Part shown: positions 43,765 to 52,368 of the stretch, piece after piece | Position numbering within the stretch: position 1 is the stretch's first letter | Layout of the letters: the number at the start of each line of letters is the position of its first letter | Assembly: GCA_038396625.1 (NCBI GenBank) | Contig: CP121688.1 | Location: forward strand, 1,612,001-1,676,000 | Source: G038396625 sp038396625 | GTDB taxonomy: Bacteria; Bacillota; Clostridia; Peptostreptococcales; Thermotaleaceae | Direction of reading: 5' to 3' | Length of the DNA stretch: 64,000 bases | Position numbers and translations under genes: made by a program | Notes under the pieces: generated by a model | The model's input: only the letters and a program-made list of their open reading frames with translations | What the model was told of the DNA's origin: nothing | Database searches by the model: none

Positions 43765-44880
43765 ATGAGAATAGGTATAGATGCAAGAATAGCTCGATGG
43801 CATACAAATTCCAAAATGTCGAATTATACAAATCAAATTCTCACATATATGCAGCATATAGATAAAGAGAATAAGTATTTGCTGCTATTTCCTTCTGAAT
43901 ATAAAAAGAAAAAACGATTTGATGGTTTTAGGCATGAGATAGAAAATAATTTTAAAAAAAATCTCTGGGAAGAAGCTTTAAAAACAAAGTGGGAAGAGGA
44001 TGTGCAGGTAGATATCTTTCATAATACAGCCAATGGGATTGGTACACCAAAGAATGGGAAGCACAAGTTAGTTGTAACTATACAAGATTTAATTCCTTAT
44101 ATTATGCCAGAAACAGTAAATAAACAACATTTAGAGTATGCTTTGAAGTATACCTACGATATCATAGAAAATGCAGATAAAATTATAACCGTTTCTAACC
44201 ATACAAAGAAAGATTTGAAAAGATATTTTGGACTTCCACAGGAAAAAATAGACGTTATCTATTATGGGATAGACAAAATTTTTAGGCCAATGAACAAGCA
44301 AGATGCGCAAAATATCATTAAAAAGAGATACGGTATAGGAGATAAGTTTATCCTACACGTTGGTGGAGTAAATCCTAGGAAAAATGTTGCAAGGCTTATT
44401 CGAGCATTCCATATGATATATAATGAACTAAATGAAGAATATAAACTGATTATCTTAGGAAAACCTGACGAATCTTTTGAAAATATGATGAAGTTATCAG
44501 AAAAATTAGGAATAAAGGAAAAAATAGTATTTATCGATTTTGTGCAGAAAGATGTGTTGCCGTTTTTTTATAATGCATGTGAAGTATTTGTATACCCTTC
44601 ATTATATGAAGGATTTGGGTTAGCGCCATTAGAAGCAGCTGCATGTGGAGTACCGATTGTTGCTTCAAATACTGCATCTATACCAGAGACTATGGGTGAT
44701 GCGTGTGTTTATATATCACCACATAATATTGTTCATATGGCTCAAGAAATTTATGATACGATTATGAATAAAGATCAAAGAGAAAATCTATCCATAAAAG
44801 CGTTCAAGCAAAGTAAGAAATACTCATGGAAAAAAGCATCAAAAGAAACATTAAAAGTATACAAGGACTTAATGCAATGA
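43765..44880 (+). CDS. Glycosyltransferase family 4 protein
   Basis: 371-residue GT-B fold glycosyltransferase. N-terminal acceptor domain MRIGIDARIARWHTNSKMSN is typical, with GxG-like strands and VVTIQDLIPYIMPE. The C-terminal donor domain has ILHVGGVNPRKNVARLIRAF (~196-215) and YEGFGLAPLEAAACGVPIVA (~280-299), the nucleotide-sugar E-x7-E motif. It transfers a sugar from a nucleotide donor; acceptor unknown. ATG 43765 follows AAAAAGGAGCCGATAGC. The terminator hairpin 44880-44905 follows the stop codon. Confidence 0.92.
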   Translation: MRIGIDARIARWHTNSKMSNYTNQILTYMQHIDKENKYLLLFPSEYKKKKRFDGFRHEIENNFKKNLWEEALKTKWEEDVQVDIFHNTANGIGTPKNGKHKLVVTIQDLIPYIMPETVNKQHLEYALKYTYDIIENADKIITVSNHTKKDLKRYFGLPQEKIDVIYYGIDKIFRPMNKQDAQNIIKKRYGIGDKFILHVGGVNPRKNVARLIRAFHMIYNELNEEYKLIILGKPDESFENMMKLSEKLGIKEKIVFIDFVQKDVLPFFYNACEVFVYPSLYEGFGLAPLEAAACGVPIVASNTASIPETMGDACVYISPHNIVHMAQEIYDTIMNKDQRENLSIKAFKQSKKYSWKKASKETLKVYKDLMQ

Positions 44881-44905
44881 AGGCACATACGAATGCATGT
44901 GCCTT
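44880..44905. terminator. Terminator between the GT4 and nitroreductase genes
   Basis: AAGGCACAT (44880-44888) pairs with ATGTGCCTT (44897-44905), then T-rich; convergent genes share it. Confidence 0.75.
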
Positions 44906-44909
44906 TGGG

Positions 44910-45548
44910 TTAATCAATCATTGTCATGATTTCTTCAATGGGTTTTCTAGGAGGACTAGATAACTCACTTTCTTCAGGAACACCGAGTGGTGTCATAGCT
45001 GCAAGAAAAAATCCTTCCTTATGTACGCCTAGATAATTTTCGATTTCTTTAAAAGCATAGACAGGGCCTGTCATCCAACAAGTTCCATAACCTAAAGAAG
45101 CAGAAGCAAGCAAAAGATTTTCCATAGCTGCAGAAATGTTTTGAATGGAAGGAGCTACACGCATAAGCCCATGGAGTTCTTCAGGAGATGCTTTTTTTTC
45201 TTTATATACTTCAACAGCCATTTCTCGATAGGGACCAGCATATGCAAAAATCATTACTGGTGCACCCTTAAATATGGTATGGTAATGTTTGAATTTTGTA
45301 ATTTCTTTTTTTAATTTTTCATCTTCTACCCAACTGGCTAATTGATCATTTTTGTCAGCTACGATTTTAGCAATTTCTTGGATTTTTTCAGGATTTTTTA
45401 GTATAACAAAATGCCAGCTTTGTACGTTTTTACCCGAGGGAGCTTGGACCGCTGCCTTGATAATCTCATCAATATGAGATTGAGGAATGTTTTGGTTCTT
45501 AAATTTCCTTACACTATGTCGTTTATAAATAAATTCTAATTTTTCCAT
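44910..45548 (-). CDS. Nitroreductase family protein
   Basis: 212-residue FMN enzyme beginning MEKLEFIYKRHSVRKFKNQN, with RRHSVRKF-type FMN-binding start, AAVQAPSGKNVQSWHFVILK (~31-50) and GYGTCWMTGPVYAFKEIENY (~145-164), ending APSEESELSSPPRKPIEEI-like. Reduces nitro compounds or quinones using NAD(P)H. ATG 45548 follows AAAGGGAGGAAAAA; the in-frame upstream extension has no support. Not obviously in operon with gltS. Confidence 0.9.
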   Translation of the reverse strand: MEKLEFIYKRHSVRKFKNQNIPQSHIDEIIKAAVQAPSGKNVQSWHFVILKNPEKIQEIAKIVADKNDQLASWVEDEKLKKEITKFKHYHTIFKGAPVMIFAYAGPYREMAVEVYKEKKASPEELHGLMRVAPSIQNISAAMENLLLASASLGYGTCWMTGPVYAFKEIENYLGVHKEGFFLAAMTPLGVPEESELSSPPRKPIEEIMTMID

Positions 45549-45631
45549 TTTTTCCTCCCTTTTTAAATTAGTAGATTTGTTAACTATATTATCGCAAAAT
45601 AACAAAATAGACAAGGGATGAATCAAAAGAA

Positions 45632-45656
45632 AAAGATGGACTGGGCGCCCATCTTT
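45632..45656 (-). terminator. Terminator of gltS
   Basis: AAAGATGG (45632-45639) with CCATCTTT (45649-45656) and a further GGGCGCCC centre; on the reverse strand a T-rich run follows. Confidence 0.7.
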
Positions 45657-45667
45657 AAATGTTATGC

Positions 45668-46876
45668 TTAACCAAAGAAATTCATGAAAGTAGTGATAAT
45701 ACCTGCATTAAAGAAATCGATGAACAAGCTTCCTACCAGCGGAATGATAAAGAATGCTGCAGGTGCTGGGCCATAATTACTTGATATTGCTTCCATATTT
45801 GCAATGGCATTAGGTGTAGCACCCATTCCGAAACCACAGTGCCCTCCAGCAAGAACAGCTGCTTGATAATCTCTACCCATTACATTAAAGGTTACAAAGT
45901 AAGCAAATGCTGCCATAAGCACGGTTTGTGCAATTAGCATAATAAGCATTGGAACTGCTAGATCTGCAAGCTGCCATAATTGTAATCCCATTAGTGCCAT
46001 GGATAAGAAAAGCGATAATGAAATGTTTCCTAATATATTGATTTCTTCTTCTGCAATCTTATAACTATTTGTAACATCAGATATATTTCTCATAATTGCT
46101 GCTGCGAACATTGCGCCAATATATGGTGGGAAAGTCATACCTGTCTTTTCCAGTAAACTTGAAAGAATTGTTCCTAGACCCATAGCCAAGATGATCTGAA
46201 TTGCTGCTAATGAGAAGTTTTCTGGAATTAATTTACTAAATGTATTGGTTTCAGCGGTAGTAGATTCTTTAGACATATTTAAAGAAGAATCTTTTTTACT
46301 ACGATCTAGAAGATTATGCTTCTCAATAAGTTTTTTTGCGATAGGTCCACCTAACATACTACCAGTGATCAATCCAAAAGTTGCTGCAGCCATTGCCACC
46401 GTTGTAGCTCCAACCGCACCAGATTGCTCAAATAAGGGAGCAAATGCACCTGATGTACCATGACCACCTGTCATAGGAACAGAACCTGTGGAAAGTCCAA
46501 TTAATGCATTAAGATTGAAAACCTTTGCAAGACTTACGCCAACGATATTTTGAAGTGTTACAAGGGCAACTGCTAAAATAAGAAATATGAAAACTTGTAA
46601 TCCACCTTTTTTCAATAATTTAAGACTAGCTGTAAAACCTACAGTTGTAAAAAAAGCTGTCATTAATAGTTTTTGAAGTGTAGCATCCATTTGAAATTCT
46701 AGAATATTGGTTTGCTTGAAGATCAAAGCAAGTATTGCAAAAATCAATCCACCAATCACGGGTGCTGGAATACAGAATCTTGTCAAAAAGTCTATTTTCT
46801 TTCTAATAACTTGTCCCAAAATCAAGACTAGTACTGCTAGTGCAATCGTTTGCACCATATCGAGTTGTAATACCAT
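45668..46876 (-). CDS. gltS: Sodium/glutamate symporter
   Basis: 402-residue transporter with about ten membrane segments in two inverted halves. Family sequence: VIRKKIDFLTRFCIPAPVIG (~23-42), MTAFFTTVGFTASLKLLKKG (~71-90), GLSTGSVPMTGGHGTSGAFA (~127-146) and GHCGFGMGATPNAIANMEAI (~345-364). Imports glutamate with sodium. ATG 46876 follows AGAGGAGGTATAATA. The two-component genes upstream on the same strand (47046-49165) are likely its regulators. Confidence 0.95.
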   Translation of the reverse strand: MVLQLDMVQTIALAVLVLILGQVIRKKIDFLTRFCIPAPVIGGLIFAILALIFKQTNILEFQMDATLQKLLMTAFFTTVGFTASLKLLKKGGLQVFIFLILAVALVTLQNIVGVSLAKVFNLNALIGLSTGSVPMTGGHGTSGAFAPLFEQSGAVGATTVAMAAATFGLITGSMLGGPIAKKLIEKHNLLDRSKKDSSLNMSKESTTAETNTFSKLIPENFSLAAIQIILAMGLGTILSSLLEKTGMTFPPYIGAMFAAAIMRNISDVTNSYKIAEEEINILGNISLSLFLSMALMGLQLWQLADLAVPMLIMLIAQTVLMAAFAYFVTFNVMGRDYQAAVLAGGHCGFGMGATPNAIANMEAISSNYGPAPAAFFIIPLVGSLFIDFFNAGIITTFMNFFG

Positions 46877-47045
46877 TATTATACCTCCTCTTTATAATTT
46901 TAAAATAGATTTGATAAGTACAAAAATCTTATAAGTTTATTATAAAGGACATGCTACACAACCCGACATATTACAACAATATGCTACATGAAAAAGTTTT
47001 TATTTTTCAATTTATTAATAGCAATGCAAAGTAAACTGCATTATT

Positions 47046-47921
47046 CTAAAAATTCAGTCTCGATATAATTCCTTCAATAAATTTCTTAATATTGATCTTT
47101 CCTCTATCTTCATTAGGATCATTAATAAATCGAATCTCTTGTTTTACTTGTTTAAAGTCAAATAATCTTGTACTGTATTCAACGAATTTATTATTATAAT
47201 AATCGTCATTGCCTAATTCTGCAATATTTTCTAAAGCTTTGAGGATTGTTCTTCTGATTCTTTGTTCAACGGTTCGTGCACTGATTTTTTTATTGTTTAG
47301 GGAATTTTCTTCAGAAGCAATTTCTTGATAGATGTCCTGTAATTGATATTGTATTGTAGGCATTTTCTTTTTTAACGAAACGACATTGAGAATAACATCT
47401 GTTAAATCTTTACTTCCAGATTCCCCAATAATTCCGATATCCGTAAATAAATCTGCTATTTGATCTTCTAGATTAGGGGTAGATACGGGATGCTGGGTTT
47501 GGTTTATGTTGAAAACGGCATTTTTGATAAGGGCAACGGATTTTTCCAACTCAATATTATGACACACCCCTTTTATAACATTCATTGCTTCAATCATGTT
47601 AATAGGTTTATGGATAAAAAATACAATACCCTGTTCATAAGCTCTTGCAATCATATGATCATCTTCTACTTGAGAAATCATAATGAATTTTCCAAGATAA
47701 TTTTGAGATTTTGCTGATTTTATGATTTCAAGTCCATCTTTTACAGGTAGTAAAAAATCAATAAGTACAATGTCTGGATGATAAAAGATAATCTCTTCTA
47801 CAGCGTGTTTTCCACTATCTAGTTCCTCTACAACCTTACCTAAATGATTCTTTGCAATTAAGTGCTTTAGCATTTTTCTAATATTAATATCATCATCAAT
47901 GATTAAAAAAGTGTTTGACAT
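47046..47921 (-). CDS. GlnL/YcbB-type response regulator
   Basis: 291-residue response regulator. Receiver domain (1-~120) has LIIDDDINIRKMLKHLI, phospho-accepting Asp in DIVLIDFLLPVKDGLEII (~52) and HKPINM (~102). The C-terminal domain (~160-291) fits the YcbB/GlnL DNA-binding family (RTVEQRIRRTILKALENIAE), which controls glutamine/glutamate transport genes in Bacillus. ATG 47921 follows CAGGTGATG, two codons inside a longer frame. It overlaps the end of the kinase gene region by a few bases only if the longer frame is used. It probably regulates gltS. Confidence 0.88.
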   Translation of the reverse strand: MSNTFLIIDDDINIRKMLKHLIAKNHLGKVVEELDSGKHAVEEIIFYHPDIVLIDFLLPVKDGLEIIKSAKSQNYLGKFIMISQVEDDHMIARAYEQGIVFFIHKPINMIEAMNVIKGVCHNIELEKSVALIKNAVFNINQTQHPVSTPNLEDQIADLFTDIGIIGESGSKDLTDVILNVVSLKKKMPTIQYQLQDIYQEIASEENSLNNKKISARTVEQRIRRTILKALENIAELGNDDYYNNKFVEYSTRLFDFKQVKQEIRFINDPNEDRGKINIKKFIEGIISRLNF

Positions 47922-47926
47922 AAACA

Positions 47927-49165
47927 TCACCTGACCAATGTATTTTTTGGAAGTGTAACTTTAAAGGTAGTACCTTTATTTACATGAGATATTACATCAA
48001 TGGTACCACCAAAGTCATCCACGATATTTTTAACATGAGCAAGACCGATACCTGTAGAGGGTTCACCACTATTTTCATCGTATTTTGTAGTAAAACCTGG
48101 GTTAAAAATATAGGGAATCATATCTTGTTCAATTCCTTCTCCATTATCTTTCACGTAGAAAAATAAAGAATCTCGATTACTTTCTTGTGTAATTTCAATA
48201 ATTCCTTTATTTTTGCAAGCATCAATGGCATTAATAATTAAGTTGTTGATAATGGTAAATAGATTATAATATTTTTCAAGTTCAAGATTATCTTTAAAAT
48301 GAAAATGAATGGATAAATCTTTGTTTTTTTCCTTAAGATATCGATAGGTATTTTCTCGAATAATCACTGCCATATCTGATAGTCGCATTGTACCATTTTT
48401 TTCAAAAGAATCTAAAAAGTCACCAAATCCATTGAGGACTCTATAGTAGTCTTTTTTGATTTCATGAACCTCCCGAGCAATATCTAGGGTAGATTCTTTT
48501 AAAATCTCATCTTCTTTATATTTTTCATATAATTGATAGCTTTTACTCATAACTTTTTCTATGTCATGCATAGACTTCTTTAGATAAAACATTTCTGCTT
48601 GAATATTAGAAACCAAGATATTTAATTGAGTATAGCGCTTTTGATGCTCACGGGTTGATATAAGTAACTCCTGTTTTTTATAAAGTAGATAGATAGAATA
48701 GGCAATGATACTACGAGAAATGGCTACCAATAAAAGGAGTTGTACGACTGACAATGCAAGACCTTTATTTCTTATGATGAACTCACATATATTACTAATG
48801 GTATCTATGAAGATTAAAATTAAAATGGTAGTAACGAATTGATCTTTCCGCTGACGAATAGTTGTAAGCTCTGCTAGAATACCATACATGATGTAATAAA
48901 AAAAAGATGGAAAGTTTAGCATGATTATTTCTATAAAGGACATGGAGGAAAATAATAAGCCTATAACACTTCTTAGTATGAATACACTAATGCCAGATAA
49001 AATAGATATACCAAATTGTGAAATATCATCATAAATAAGGATTACAAGGTTCAATATAATAATGCCTGCAGAAAATCGTAAGGTACTGTTTAAAGGATAA
49101 AAATATATTTCCCCAAATATTGCTACTAAAATAAGAATAATTAAATATTTTTTTATACGATGCAT
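47927..49165 (-). CDS. GlnK/YcbA-type sensor histidine kinase
   Basis: 412-residue kinase. Six or so N-terminal membrane segments (~5-190) form the sensor, then a short dimerisation helix with LKKSMHDIEKVM (His near 198) and an ATPase domain with NNLIINAIDACKNKGIIEIT, VKDNGEGIEQDMIPYIF and STGIGLAHVKNIVDDFGGTI. This matches the Spo0B/CitA-like GlnK group. ATG 49165 (seven bases from GGGAGG) is preferred to 49168. It ends six bases before the regulator gene, so they are one operon upstream of gltS. Confidence 0.88.
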   Translation of the reverse strand: MHRIKKYLIILILVAIFGEIYFYPLNSTLRFSAGIIILNLVILIYDDISQFGISILSGISVFILRSVIGLLFSSMSFIEIIMLNFPSFFYYIMYGILAELTTIRQRKDQFVTTILILIFIDTISNICEFIIRNKGLALSVVQLLLLVAISRSIIAYSIYLLYKKQELLISTREHQKRYTQLNILVSNIQAEMFYLKKSMHDIEKVMSKSYQLYEKYKEDEILKESTLDIAREVHEIKKDYYRVLNGFGDFLDSFEKNGTMRLSDMAVIIRENTYRYLKEKNKDLSIHFHFKDNLELEKYYNLFTIINNLIINAIDACKNKGIIEITQESNRDSLFFYVKDNGEGIEQDMIPYIFNPGFTTKYDENSGEPSTGIGLAHVKNIVDDFGGTIDVISHVNKGTTFKVTLPKNTLVR

Positions 49166-49398
49166 CATGATGCCTCCCAATATGTATAAAGCTAAATTCA
49201 TTGTATTCCAAAATTGAAAAGATCACAATTATTTTTACAACTTTTTTATTATTTCATGCAATCATAACATATGATAAAACAATAGAAACTTTACAAAAAA
49301 GGTAGAAGTAAAACACCAAATGAACAGAAAAAAATATAATATCATTATAGTTTAAGAAAATGAAAATAAAATTCAATTAGAAAGGGGTTTTGAAGAAT

Positions 49399-50496
49399 AT
49401 GCATAAAAAAGGATCGATAAAAAAAGTTTTTCCAGGAGGAAATACAGCAAGAGGGTTTTATTCTTACTATGATCATATTGTAGGACCAAATGCTGAGAGA
49501 CTATTTATTATAAAGGGTGGTCCAGGCGTTGGAAAATCCTCTTTTATGAAAAAAATAGGCAATGAAATGATAGCGCGAGGGTATGATGTAGAATTCCATC
49601 AATGCTCATCAGATAATGATTCATTAGATGGTGTGGTTATACCCACATTGAAAATAGCCATAATTGACGGGACTGCGCCACATGTGGTTGATCCAAAACA
49701 TCCAGGGGCCATAGATGAAATCCTTAATTTTGGAGAGTTTTGGAATGAAGATGGAATAAGAGCAAATAAAAGTGAAATTGTAAAAATCACCCGCAAAACA
49801 AGTAGCTTATTCAAAAGAGCATATAAATTCTTTGCTGCAGCAAAATCTATAAGGGACGATATGGAAGTAATCTATGAAGAAGCACTAGATCAAGGAAAAT
49901 TTAATCAGGGGGTAAGAGGATTAAAGAAAGAAATACTAAACACTTTAAAGGATTCAGAACAGCAAGGAAAAATTAGACATTTATTTGGAAGTGCATTATC
50001 ACCAAAAGGATTAACAGATTATTATACAACAATTGTTGGAAAGATGGAGAGAATATATTATATAGAAGGTTCCTATATAAAAGGAATTTCAAACTTTATA
50101 GAACAAATTGTAACTGAAGCAATAAAAAAAGGATTAAATACAGAAGTATACCATGAAGCGTTAGATGAAAAAAATATAGAGACGGTCATTATACCTAAAC
50201 TACATCTAGCAATTACAACAAGTGAGCAGTATGCACATAATCATCATAAAAAGATAGTATTCGATAATTTTATGGATAAAGAAATTTTAGCTGCCAATAC
50301 AGATAATTTAAAAGAAGATAAAGCTTATGTAGATAATTTAATAAATGCAGGTCTTACAAACATAAGAAAAGCCAAAAAAGAGCATGACGATCTAGAAAAG
50401 TTTTATATTCCTAATATGGATTTTAAAGCAATAGATGAATTAAGAGAAAAAATACTGAAAAGAATCATAAAATATTCTAAGGAATTAGAAGGTTAA
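49399..50496 (+). CDS. Two-half P-loop ATPase (PRK06851 type)
   Basis: 365-residue protein. Walker A GGPGVGKSSFMKKIG (~40-54) lies in the first half. The second half (~205-365) repeats the layout with a degenerate loop (YYIEGSYIKGISNFIEQIVT) and a similar HQCSSDNDSLDGVVIP versus YHEALDEKNIETVIIP block, so it is an internal duplication with only one active P-loop. Such ATPases are common in spore formers; role unknown. ATG 49399 is chosen over TTG 49390, which sits two bases from the ribosome site. Confidence 0.85.
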   Translation: MHKKGSIKKVFPGGNTARGFYSYYDHIVGPNAERLFIIKGGPGVGKSSFMKKIGNEMIARGYDVEFHQCSSDNDSLDGVVIPTLKIAIIDGTAPHVVDPKHPGAIDEILNFGEFWNEDGIRANKSEIVKITRKTSSLFKRAYKFFAAAKSIRDDMEVIYEEALDQGKFNQGVRGLKKEILNTLKDSEQQGKIRHLFGSALSPKGLTDYYTTIVGKMERIYYIEGSYIKGISNFIEQIVTEAIKKGLNTEVYHEALDEKNIETVIIPKLHLAITTSEQYAHNHHKKIVFDNFMDKEILAANTDNLKEDKAYVDNLINAGLTNIRKAKKEHDDLEKFYIPNMDFKAIDELREKILKRIIKYSKELEG

Positions 50497-50671
50497 AATA
50501 TTAGAATACCCTATGAAATGGTGGTGCCAGAGGTACTGACATTTCTGTTTGTATAGAAAAAATCATCTGAGCATATCAGATAATTGGGGTAGCTTGCTAA
50601 AAAATTATGCCTAATAAAATCATATAAATGCAATTATGAAAAAGAAATCCCAATATCGTTAGGAATTATGG

Positions 50672-50702
50672 AAGAGGTAGATAAAATAGGATCTACCTCT
50701 TT
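50672..50702 (+). terminator. Terminator-like hairpin in the gene-poor stretch
   Basis: AAGAGGTAGAT (50672-50682) with ATCTACCTCTT (50691-50701) and following Ts; it may end the ATPase transcript. Confidence 0.6.
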
Positions 50703-50960
50703 TGTGTGCATTGAGCATAGGTGATAACTTAGTAGTAAAAATTGGAACTGATAAAGTGATGCTTGATTGTACTAAACTGTAAAATCAAATTTCAAAAAAT
50801 TCAATCACATAAAATGTTTTATGCGTATTGTAGCAAGACAAAGTTTCTAAAAAATATAATATTTCTAAAATTTAGAAACAAAAAACGGAAAACTTCATTG
50901 ATGTTTCTAAATATTAGAATATTACAAATTATTTTGCGAGAAGCATGTACTTAAATATTG
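50703..50960. other. Gene-free stretch before the YfcC remnant
   Basis: AT-rich; no frame with a start and ribosome site, no known RNA structure seen. Confidence 0.5.
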
Positions 50961-51263
50961 ATTGTTGGAATATGCACATATATTATTCCTGCAGGAAAGT
51001 TTCAACGCGCCATTGATGAAGCTACAAACAGAACTCTAGTAGTACCTGGAAGCTTTGAAAAGTTAGAGTAGTCTCCAGTAGGAATAGGAGAACTACTTTC
51101 ATCAGTATTTAGAGGCTTAACCAATGCGTCTGACATCATCGCTTTTGTATTTGTAGTTGGAGGGGCTTTTGGAATTGTTGCAAAAAGTGGTGCAATTAAT
51201 GAAGTCTATATAAAAAAAGCAACGCATTTATACAAAAAATCATTGATAAAGCCTATATTATGA
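50961..51263 (+). pseudogene. Remnant of a YfcC-family transporter gene
   Basis: The frame reads IVGICTYIIPAGKFQRAIDE, then NRTLVVPGSFEKLE, an internal TAG at 51069-51071, SPVGIGELLSSVFRGLTNAS and DIIAFVFVVGGAFGIVAKSG. This follows YfcC-type basic amino acid/peptide antiporters (PxGxYxRxxDExxR..VVPGSF...FxxIxGxIxxADIIxFxFIxGGAFGI). Only the first ~100 codons remain, with a stop inside, and no start codon. Confidence 0.8.
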
Positions 51264-51284
51264 ATCTTATCCATCATAATAAAA

Positions 51285-51618
51285 GTTTTAAGAATAAAGA
51301 GATTACATTTATTTAAGTGTAAGCAGAGACTTGTATATGCACTGATTTCTGAGAAGCCTATAGCTGTTGAAAATAAAAATATTGGAGCCATTCTTTTAAT
51401 AAAAAAGATGTCAGATGTATATAACGAAGTTAAAGATCTTTCTATTCATAATATTTTTACGAGCTTTGATGAGATTACGAAAAAACATATTATTGTTGCT
51501 TTAGAGCAAGCACTACGAAAAGGATGTAGAGGGAAAGACTATGGCGACTAAGACTTTAGGAATTTGCAGGGCTACCTTATACAGAAAAATAAAAGAATAT
51601 AATATTGAAGTTGAATAG
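51285..51618 (+). pseudogene. Remnant of a sigma-54-dependent transcriptional activator
   Basis: A PAS-end piece reads RLVYALISEKPIAVENKNIG and AILLIKKMSDVYNEVKDLSI, and goes straight into a C-terminal piece (NIFTSFDEITKKHIIVALEQ) without the ~240-residue AAA+ domain. One frameshift near 51530 then gives KTMATKTLGICRATLYRKIK, a Fis-type helix-turn-helix ending at 51618. It is next to the decayed transporter, suggesting a lost regulator/transporter unit. Confidence 0.75.
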
Positions 51619-51959
51619 AAGCACAATGACAATACGGCAATACGAATATGAACAATTAATTATCTTTGTAAAAAAGTATATTTTAGATATAAAAAATGAT
51701 TTCAAGGAAAGCATTGACAATAGATTAAAAGTATAGTACTTTATATAGTGTACAGAGATATATTTGTACAAAGAGTTATTAGGTGGTTGCAAGAAAAAGT
51801 AATATGTATTGACTGCTCTTCTTTGAAATGGTAAAAATTGTTATTCATATGGAGAAACAGTTTGGGGAAATTTAAAGAAAGAAAGTAATCAATATCTTCT
51901 AGTGCTGATGCAGAAATTATGCAATCGTCTAAAATTATTTATTTTTAGGAGGAAGTTAA
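51619..51959. other. Upstream region and leader of the cold-shock gene
   Basis: No gene seen. It includes the likely promoter and long 5' leader of the cold-shock gene, as is usual for such genes, though I cannot define the structure. Confidence 0.4.
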
Positions 51960-52160
51960 ATGAAAACAGGTACAGTAAAATGGTTTAACGCAGAAAAAGG
52001 TTTTGGATTCATTTCAGTTGAAGGAGAAGATGATGTATTTGTACATTTCTCAGCAATTCAATCTGATGGATACAAAACTTTAGAAGAAGGACAAAAAGTT
52101 GAATTTGAAGTAGAACAAGGTGCTAGAGGACCTCAAGCTGCTAACGTTGTAAAATTATAA
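51960..52160 (+). CDS. Cold-shock protein (CspA family)
   Basis: 66-residue single cold-shock domain. RNP1 KGFGFISV and RNP2 VFVHFSAI are both present in MKTGTVKWFNAEKGFGFISV and DDVFVHFSAIQSDGYKTLEE. It binds RNA/single-stranded DNA and melts secondary structure. ATG 51960 follows AGGAGGAAGTTAA. The terminator is at 52208-52230. Confidence 0.97.
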   Translation: MKTGTVKWFNAEKGFGFISVEGEDDVFVHFSAIQSDGYKTLEEGQKVEFEVEQGARGPQAANVVKL

Positions 52161-52207
52161 TCAATTATTGCTAGAGTATCTATCTAGTAATAGGTTATGT
52201 AGAAAAC

Positions 52208-52236
52208 GACTTGCATATATTATGCAAGTCATTTTT
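52208..52236 (+). terminator. Terminator of the cold-shock gene
   Basis: GACTTGCATA (52208-52217) with TATGCAAGTC (52221-52230), followed by ATTTTT. Confidence 0.85.
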
Positions 52237-52368
52237 ATTTAAAGAATTAATGAAAAATATACAAAAATAATGATTTTATATAAATGGAGCTCCATCTATT
52301 TGCATTCAAAACAATTAGTATTATAATATATTTGATAAATGAATAATATATATTGTTGTGGAGGAAAT

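Noticed and set aside
50763..50954. 63-codon frame in the 50.5-52 kb gap
   Set aside because: Lys/Phe-rich translation of AT-rich DNA, no ribosome site, no family.
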